Below, one piece after another: positions 35,531 through 41,291 of a stretch of DNA of 41,291 nucleotides (position 1 is the stretch's first letter; every line of letters begins with the position of its first letter). The stretch is from contig MGCU01000029.1 of the NCBI GenBank assembly GCA_001790525.1, positions 3,921 to 45,211 of the forward strand. The letters are read 5' to 3'. Source of the DNA: Candidatus Saccharibacteria bacterium RIFCSPHIGHO2_12_FULL_47_16b. GTDB taxonomy: Bacteria > Patescibacteriota > Saccharimonadia > Saccharimonadales > UBA10212. The position numbers and the translations under genes were made by a program. Under the pieces are notes generated by a model that ran no database searches, had not been told where the DNA came from, and worked only from the letters and a program-made list of their open reading frames with translations.

Positions 35531-37144
35531 CTACTGCCCTGCATCTTTGCCGACAATTATAACAAACTTAGTGCCAACAGGCGGATTGATGCCAAATTCG
35601 GCCGGGATTGCAGTGCGGGCAGTAACTTTAAAGCGCAACTCCAGATAATGGCGTGTGTATTTGTCGACACCATTGGATAAATCAACCAGGACTGTATTGA
35701 GTGGATTGGTCTGATTAGGTGCATTATCAACGACAGTAACGTTATAGCCGTAGGATTTAAGTAGATCGCCCTTGGTCTTGCCTAAACCGGCAACGGTAGT
35801 GGCGTTATAAACCGCCACGGCCGAATTCTCTTTGGCCAAAAAACCGTCGCGCAGCGTGTTGCGAACATAACTTTGAATAGCCGCGTAGTCAAACAAGGCG
35901 GTTTTGGGTCTAACAACCGAAAAGCCGCCGACATTGCCGGTTGTCAGGAAGTCGTGCGGCGGCGTAACTAGGTCTAATGAGGTAATGTCGCTGGAGGGAA
36001 TCTTAGAAGTAATGCTATAAAGGCGCATCACATCATTAAGTGAGAAATCGGTGTAAACATTGTCGCCGAAGCTAGAAAGTAACTGCGACATGCGCACCGG
36101 ATTGGCATAAGTTCCGACGGAGAAAATTTTATCCTTCATGGCTACCAGGACTAGCCGCTGTCGTTCGGCCCGGGCAAAATCACTACTGGTCAGGCGGCTT
36201 TTGACGTATAGCAAGGCCTTGGCACCATTGAAGGTCTGTGGGCCGGCTTTAGCGATAGTTGAGTTGTAATTATTCTCCCAAGCAATCGTTGGATCATATA
36301 GCGTTTCTGGTACATTGACGGTAATACCGCCAAGCGCGTCAACCGCCTGCTTAAAGGCTTTAAAATCAACTACCGCATGATAATGAATCGGGATGCCAAG
36401 CACTGCCTGTAAAGTCTCATCAACCAGATTTATGCCTTCTTTTTTCTTAGTTGATTCATCTTTGCTTTTGGAATTATTTTTGCCATAAGCATAAGCGGCG
36501 TTAATTTTTTGGGAGCCATTGCCCGGAATTTTGACCCATAAATCTCGCGGAATGCTAAGTAGGGCTACTTTTTTATTAATCGGGTCCAGGCTGATTATCA
36601 TAATGGTATCTGTTAAATCAGGCGCGACATGGCCTTCGCCGCCAATGCCAAGTAGCAGAATATTAACTCGGCCGTCGCCTTCGCTGCGCAGTTTATTAAT
36701 GTCAATTTCTTCAGCTAAGGCCGGCGCATTGCCGCCGCCTCTAAAAAGATTTTTCTGGGTTATATAAAACTTAATTCCAAAATAAGCTCCGCCCAGCAGG
36801 ACCAAAGCGGCCAAGACAAGTCCGGCTCGTTTAAATAGTCGCCGCCAGCTGCGCCGCCGGCCAGTAGTTTTCTTTCGGCTTTTGTCTGGTTCAATATTAT
36901 CAAGCAAGATTGGCTCATCTAAGGCGTCGGCAGAAAGCGTTTCGGCGGCCGCACCAACCTCCGCCCCACCGGTACGCATCGGGTGAAAGCCTTCTCCCCT
37001 TGGAGTTAGTAAGCCCAGTTTACCGCTCTGGCTGGCGCCGCGTGGCGGTGTCACAGGCATACCTAAACGGGGGCTGTCAGAGATAATTCCGTCTATAGAG
37101 CGTTCATGGTGACCATGCGCTCTCCGCCGTTTTTTATCAAACAT
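35531..37144 (-). CDS. LytR-CpsA-Psr (LCP) family protein with LytR_C-like C-terminal domain
   Basis: RVNILLLGIGGEGHVAPDLTDTIMIISLDPINKKVALLSIPRDLWVKIPG; YVKSRLTSSDFARAERQRLVLVAMKDK; C-terminal VAVYNATTVAGLGKTKGDLLKSYGYNVTVVDNA. ATG at 37144 preferred over 37183. Confidence 0.95.
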   Translation of the reverse strand: MFDKKRRRAHGHHERSIDGIISDSPRLGMPVTPPRGASQSGKLGLLTPRGEGFHPMRTGGAEVGAAAETLSADALDEPILLDNIEPDKSRKKTTGRRRSWRRLFKRAGLVLAALVLLGGAYFGIKFYITQKNLFRGGGNAPALAEEIDINKLRSEGDGRVNILLLGIGGEGHVAPDLTDTIMIISLDPINKKVALLSIPRDLWVKIPGNGSQKINAAYAYGKNNSKSKDESTKKKEGINLVDETLQAVLGIPIHYHAVVDFKAFKQAVDALGGITVNVPETLYDPTIAWENNYNSTIAKAGPQTFNGAKALLYVKSRLTSSDFARAERQRLVLVAMKDKIFSVGTYANPVRMSQLLSSFGDNVYTDFSLNDVMRLYSITSKIPSSDITSLDLVTPPHDFLTTGNVGGFSVVRPKTALFDYAAIQSYVRNTLRDGFLAKENSAVAVYNATTVAGLGKTKGDLLKSYGYNVTVVDNAPNQTNPLNTVLVDLSNGVDKYTRHYLELRFKVTARTAIPAEFGINPPVGTKFVIIVGKDAGQ

Positions 37145-37259
37145 ATCCGTGGAACTAGTATAGCATTCTCCAGAATCTCGCACCGCCTTTCCCTGCCTAC
37201 CAGCAAAGCCGGTAGCACTGGCAGGCTCTGGAATTTAAAAACCCTAAGTTATTTTCGGA

Positions 37260-37265
37260 TATAAT
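37260..37265 (+). promoter_or_regulatory. -10 TATAAT 8 nt upstream of the lepB ATG (leaderless-type)
   Basis: GGATATAATTAGGGCTTATG. Confidence 0.6.
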
Positions 37266-37273
37266 TAGGGCTT

Positions 37274-37903
37274 ATGGTTGAAGAAAAAAACTATCATAAG
37301 TTAAAACATCGCTTTTCCAGACCGCATAGCGAAGGCTGGCGATCAGCCCTCGGTACGATTGTTTTAATCCTATTAGCACCCCTGATTGCTCTGTTTATTT
37401 CGGCCTTTGTACTGCAATCCTATCAGGTTGACGGCCAAAGTATGGAGCCAACTTTGGCTAACGGCGACCGTTTAATTGTCAACAAAGTCCCCCGAACTAT
37501 CTCTAGGTTATCAGGCAACAACTATACACCGGCTCGCGGCGATATCGTTATTTTTAATCAATCTGGTGTGGAATTTGGATTTAGCCAGCCCAAACAGCTC
37601 ATCAAAAGAGTAATCGGACTGCCTGGAGAACACCTAATAGTCAAAGACGGTGTAATCAGTGTTATTAACAGATATCACCCGGATGGCTACAACCCTGATA
37701 TCGCTGGTGACTACCGGGTTCCATCACAATCTACACCGGGAGACGTCGATGTCGAGCTAGATGATAATGAAATATTTGTGGTTGGCGATAACCGAGCTAA
37801 TTCAGAAGATTCACGTCATTTTGGATCAGTTAACCAACGCCACGTAATTGGCAAGTTAATGCTTCGGCTTTTGCCGCTCGGCCAACCACATCGAATCGAT
37901 TGA
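37274..37903 (+). CDS. lepB: Signal peptidase I
   Basis: QVDGQSMEPTLANGDRLIVNKV; KRVIGLPGEHLIVKDG; EIFVVGDNRANSEDSRHFGSV. Confidence 0.96.
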   Translation: MVEEKNYHKLKHRFSRPHSEGWRSALGTIVLILLAPLIALFISAFVLQSYQVDGQSMEPTLANGDRLIVNKVPRTISRLSGNNYTPARGDIVIFNQSGVEFGFSQPKQLIKRVIGLPGEHLIVKDGVISVINRYHPDGYNPDIAGDYRVPSQSTPGDVDVELDDNEIFVVGDNRANSEDSRHFGSVNQRHVIGKLMLRLLPLGQPHRID

Positions 37904-37956
37904 ACAATTTTTGTACTCTAGGCTCTAGTACGTCCAGGCTACTTGATAATTGTTCA
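37901..37956. terminator. Possible stem-loop between convergent lepB and parB
   Basis: TGAACAATT (37901-37909) / AATTGTTCA (37948-37956), with nested GTACT...AGTAC. Confidence 0.4.
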
Positions 37957-37994
37957 GTTTAACTAGCAAAGTACAAAGCTACAACAAACGTGTT

Positions 37995-38846
37995 CTAAGC
38001 ACCAATTTTTTTGGCAATTTGGGCCAGTTCGTTGTCGTCTTTAAATTGAATAATTAATTGCCCGCCTTTGGCTGTATGCTTAATTCTAACCGCTGTTTTT
38101 AGTTTGGCCTCTAGTTTTTTAGTCAGTGGACTAATCTGGGCGGTTTTGGCCTTAGCTTGAGCCAAATCCGCTCCCCTCTTAGCTGCCACGACAAACTGTT
38201 CGGCCTGTCTGACTGTCCAACCGTTGTTTAATATACAATGCAGTAATTCTGACTGCTTCTCCTGTAGTCGGTTAAGGGCTAGTATAGCCCTGGCGTGGCC
38301 CTCGCTTATCTTACCTTTCCTTAAAGCGGTCATGGCGGCCTCGGGTAACTCTAGTAACCGTGTTAAATTACTCAATGTAGACGGGGCTTTGCCAAGTTTT
38401 TGAGCAATTTCATCTAGCTTAAGGCTAAATTGCTGTTGTAATTTTGAAACAGCTAATGCTTGCTCCAGTGGCGACAGGTCAATTCGCTGAATATTTTCAA
38501 TTAAACTAAATTCTAGCTGCTCTAATTCTTCTAAACTACGGACGATAGCAGGTATATTTTTATGCCCAGCGGCTTTGGCGGCCCGCCAGCGCCGCTCGCC
38601 GGCCACGATTCGATATTTACCATCATGGCGAATAACAATGATTGGCTGTAAGATCCCATGGCGCTTGACTGAAGCTATTAGCTCGACCAAATCATTTTCG
38701 GCTTCGCGGCGCGGTTGGGCCGGATTTGGCACAATATCGGCGATGAGTAGTTTTTGTACTCGGTGCTTATCTTCCTCCAAAATAGAATCGTCAATTTCTT
38801 TTGGAATGAGCGTATCGAACCCCCTTCCAAGTGCTTGCCGGCTCAT
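37995..38846 (-). CDS. parB: Chromosome partitioning protein ParB
   Basis: MSRQALGRGFDTLIPKEI; VPNPAQPRREAENDLVELIASVKRHGILQPIIVIRHDGKYRIVAGERRWRAAKAAG; ATG at 38846 with SD AGGAGGT. Confidence 0.97.
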   Translation of the reverse strand: MSRQALGRGFDTLIPKEIDDSILEEDKHRVQKLLIADIVPNPAQPRREAENDLVELIASVKRHGILQPIIVIRHDGKYRIVAGERRWRAAKAAGHKNIPAIVRSLEELEQLEFSLIENIQRIDLSPLEQALAVSKLQQQFSLKLDEIAQKLGKAPSTLSNLTRLLELPEAAMTALRKGKISEGHARAILALNRLQEKQSELLHCILNNGWTVRQAEQFVVAAKRGADLAQAKAKTAQISPLTKKLEAKLKTAVRIKHTAKGGQLIIQFKDDNELAQIAKKIGA

Positions 38847-38850
38847 ATTA

Positions 38851-38864
38851 TTACCTCCTGGCAA
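38851..38864 (-). promoter_or_regulatory. SD-containing mini-hairpin TTGCC-AGGA-GGTAA upstream of parB
   Basis: 5-bp stem including one G:U pair; loop is the SD core. Confidence 0.45.
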
Positions 38865-38865
38865 G

Positions 38866-38990
38866 CAATTTTCATTTTACAATTTTCATTTTTCAATAAA
38901 TTTTCAATTAACAATTTATAATTATTGATGAGTTTGTGAACTGTAAACTGTAAACGCACTCTAAACGGTAAACTGTAAACTGTAAAATTG
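38866..38990. repeat. Intergenic degenerate heptamer array with opposed arms (CAATTTT...; TGTAAAC)
   Basis: Left caattttcattttacaattttcattttt...; right tgtaaac|tgtaaac...taaacgg|taaactg|taaactg|taaaatt. Confidence 0.85.
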
Positions 38991-39008
38991 ATCGACGAAA
39001 CCATAAGC

Positions 39009-39767
39009 TTATAATAACCTTTCCTGGAGTTCATTGGCCAATGATTTGTAGGCCTCTGCCCCCTTGCTTAATGGGTCGTGCTCGTCGATTGTTTTACCGA
39101 AACTAGGTGCTTCAGCCAAGCGGACACTGCGCGGTACAACTGTGGTAAACAGTTTATCGCCAAAATGCTTGGCTAGTTCCAACCGGACTTGTTCGCTCAA
39201 ACTATTGCGGCTGTCGTAAAGTGTAGTGATTACTCCAAGTAAGTTCAGATCCGGGTTAATGGCTTGACGGACTTGCTGGTAGACGGATAAAAGTTGCCCA
39301 AGGCCCTCTAAAGCATAGTACTCGGCCTGGACCGGGATAATAACGTCTGTGGCCGCCGCTAAGCTATTAACTGTCAATAGACCGAGCGAAGGTGGTGAGT
39401 CAATGATAATAAAGTCATAATTTAGATCCGACAGTAGCTCTTTAAGTAGAAATTCGCGTCTAGGGTGATCGACTAGTTCCACTTCGGCTCCAGCCAGATG
39501 CCGATTGGCCGGCAACAGTTCCAGCCCGTCGATTTTGTGTTTTTGGATGACTTTATGCTTGGGCGCTTTAGAAAATAGTACGTCGTACAATGTTAGATTC
39601 AAACTGGACTTATCAAAGCCAAGGCCCGAGGTGGCATTAGCTTGCGGATCGCTATCGACGACAAGCACACTATGGCCGGCTTTGGCTAAATAAGCCGCCA
39701 AGTTAACAGCCGTGGTGGTTTTACCCACCCCGCCCTTCTGATTCAAAACTGCAATTATCCGTTTCAC
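39009..39767 (-). CDS. parA: Chromosome partitioning ATPase ParA/Soj
   Basis: MKRIIAVLNQKGGVGKTTTAVNLAAYLAKAGHSVLVVDSDPQANATSGLG; FIIIDSPPSLGLLTVNSLAAATDVIIPVQAEYYALEGL; GTG start. Confidence 0.97.
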   Translation of the reverse strand: MKRIIAVLNQKGGVGKTTTAVNLAAYLAKAGHSVLVVDSDPQANATSGLGFDKSSLNLTLYDVLFSKAPKHKVIQKHKIDGLELLPANRHLAGAEVELVDHPRREFLLKELLSDLNYDFIIIDSPPSLGLLTVNSLAAATDVIIPVQAEYYALEGLGQLLSVYQQVRQAINPDLNLLGVITTLYDSRNSLSEQVRLELAKHFGDKLFTTVVPRSVRLAEAPSFGKTIDEHDPLSKGAEAYKSLANELQERLL

Positions 39768-39907
39768 TGTTCCTTGCCCGGCTGTAAATCCTGAAACAAC
39801 AAGAGGGAGAATATCCCTATTTGGAGTATCAAGATTTTACGGCTGGGTGTTTGTCTTTCATTTACTTTTACAGATTAACATCTTTAGCCTAACCAGTAAA
39901 CTGTTGA

Positions 39908-41291
39908 CTAGTTGCCAACATAACTACCGCCACGGATTTCGCTACCGCCGCGGATTTCAACCGGTAAATTAGTGTTTTCGGTCGTGAATAAGCGGGTAGC
40001 CGAGAAGCTGGAGAAGGTGTTGGTCCCACCAGGATCAATGCCGGCTGCCTTCCAGCAATAAGTCGTTCCCTGGTTGAGAGGTGTGCCAGAAAGGGTAAAT
40101 GTAGCCATAGTTGAACTAGTTATTGTGGCCGAGCCGACATAGGCCGTACTGGTTTGTGTATCTTGACCACTCCAGCCAGTTTGCGAGACGGTCTGGTCAA
40201 AGGTTTGGACACTGCCATAAGGCGGTGGCGCAGAGCTACAGTCCGAAGCATAGAGCAGGACCTTATATCTTAAATAATCACTATCAGCATCAGTCGTCCG
40301 GAACTGAAAAGCTGGTAGAGTCGACACTAAGGTCGCGCCGGAGGCCGGTAAACTTAGGGCTGGTGCGGCTGGTATCAGATTAATACTAAAAGTCTTGGCT
40401 GAGGCTAGGCTGCCAAAAGTATCAGTGCCGCCCGGGTCTTTGGCCTTAGCTTGCCAGCAATAACTGGCTGTAGTTGTCAGAGGCGTTTGCACGGTGTAGG
40501 TGGCTGTACTGCCAGAGTTATAAGCCGTGCCAGATTGGGCGTCTTGCCCGCTCCAACCGGTTTGTGAGGCTGTTTGATCTCCCGTCTCCAGCAAGCTACC
40601 GGTGCAATTGCCCCCAGTGATGCCGCTGGTACTGTAAACATAGACCACATAACGGACATAATCAGAGTCAACGTCTGTGGTCGACATCTGCAACTGCGGA
40701 GTGGTGGTGGTTACCTGGGCCCCATCGGCTGGAGATGACAGAGTCGGCGCCGGTGGGGGTGTGTTATAGCTGATTCTGACTTGTCCACCACCGCCATTGC
40801 CGCCATTGGCGCCTTCGCCGCCGCCACCACCGCCGCCGCCAATCGACGGCGCATTACTACCCGCAACAGCGTTATTGCCGCCATTCCCGCCGGCGTAGCC
40901 ATCGGTTGGCGCCGAGCCGCCGGATCCTCCGGTACCGCCGGAATTGGCTGAACCGTTATTACCAATAGCCGCGCTGCCACCAGTCGAACCACCGCCGGCG
41001 CCGCCGGCCGAAGCACCTGACGAAGTACCGCCTGCGCCGCCGGAGAATTTTGTCGCTCCTTCACCGCTGCCGGACGCACCGCCGGCGCCGCCACTTCGGG
41101 TACTGCCGGTTGAGCCGCCCTTGGCCAGAACGCGGTTTGGCTGGCTGCCGGTAACTGACGATGTACCGCCTGCACCTCCAGGCCCGTCATCTCTTGTACC
41201 ACCTGCCCCGACCACCACAGATAAACTTTGGTTAGGCTCAACGCCGACATTTGATGTTCGGGCGTAGGCACCGCCACCGCCGCCGCCGCTG
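39908..41291 (-). CDS. Partial Gly-rich protein with two tandem FN3-like/Cys-containing repeats (probable surface protein); N-terminus beyond window
   Basis: Frame stays open to the window end (GGGGGGAYARTSNVGVEPNQSLSVVVGAGG...); Gly/Ser/Ala-rich region, then two ~115-aa repeats sharing DSDY(V/L)RY, SQTGWSGQD, YCW(Q/K)A and DPGGT(D/N)TF. Confidence 0.8.
   Translation of the reverse strand, partial: SGGGGGGAYARTSNVGVEPNQSLSVVVGAGGTRDDGPGGAGGTSSVTGSQPNRVLAKGGSTGSTRSGGAGGASGSGEGATKFSGGAGGTSSGASAGGAGGGSTGGSAAIGNNGSANSGGTGGSGGSAPTDGYAGGNGGNNAVAGSNAPSIGGGGGGGGEGANGGNGGGGQVRISYNTPPPAPTLSSPADGAQVTTTTPQLQMSTTDVDSDYVRYVVYVYSTSGITGGNCTGSLLETGDQTASQTGWSGQDAQSGTAYNSGSTATYTVQTPLTTTASYCWQAKAKDPGGTDTFGSLASAKTFSINLIPAAPALSLPASGATLVSTLPAFQFRTTDADSDYLRYKVLLYASDCSSAPPPYGSVQTFDQTVSQTGWSGQDTQTSTAYVGSATITSSTMATFTLSGTPLNQGTTYCWKAAGIDPGGTNTFSSFSATRLFTTENTNLPVEIRGGSEIRGGSYVGN

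Noticed and set aside
37901-37903. Recoding of UGA (as in Gracilibacteria/Absconditabacteria)
   Set aside because: Genes such as lepB and the kinase at 32534 end in TGA, and RF2 is present, so UGA acts as stop.
39761-39775. parS half-site GTTTCAC near parA
   Set aside because: Only half of the canonical palindrome, and it coincides with the parA start codon sequence GTGAAAC.
40944-41267. 107-aa Pro/Ala-rich plus-strand ORF
   Set aside because: Reverse complement of the Gly-rich tract; low-complexity shadow ORF.

Overview
This 41.3 kb window looks like a small-genome Patescibacteria/CPR chromosome, most likely a Saccharibacteria-like lineage (my inference from gene content, compact proteins and leaderless-type promoters). 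Most of it is housekeeping: xseA (partial), an LPG-synthase/flippase-like protein, a Trm-G10/TRM11-like methyltransferase, rpmA, pyrG, an S41 protease, a CHAP peptidoglycan hydrolase, ftsX-ftsE, prfB, an M16 peptidase, secA, serS, a RecB-like nuclease, a YggT-like protein, a PF06262-like zincin, a PEBP protein, msrA, an ABC-2 transporter pair, a class I lysyl-tRNA synthetase, greA, a short proS, a CPBP protease, rseP, frr, a short tsf, rpsB, rpmE, prfA, a P-loop kinase, prmC, an HtrA protease, an LCP protein, lepB, parB-parA, and a partial Gly-rich/FN3-like surface protein. No tRNA, rRNA, CRISPR array or transposase was recognised. The most unusual signal is a set of about 15 loci carrying degenerate tandem repeats with a strict or near-strict 7-nt period. 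Each locus has its own heptamer 'word'. Many are built as two facing arms (imperfect hairpins) in which a 4-5 nt core is conserved and fixed positions of the heptamer vary. They sit in intergenic gaps, often flush with start or stop codons, and four or five also run in-frame into coding genes (TRM11-like methyltransferase, prmC twice, P-loop kinase N-terminus, CPBP protease N-terminus). Four array loci are separated from the next start codon by a mini-hairpin that contains the Shine-Dalgarno sequence. I regard this paired heptamer array system as the main candidate for something not well described.
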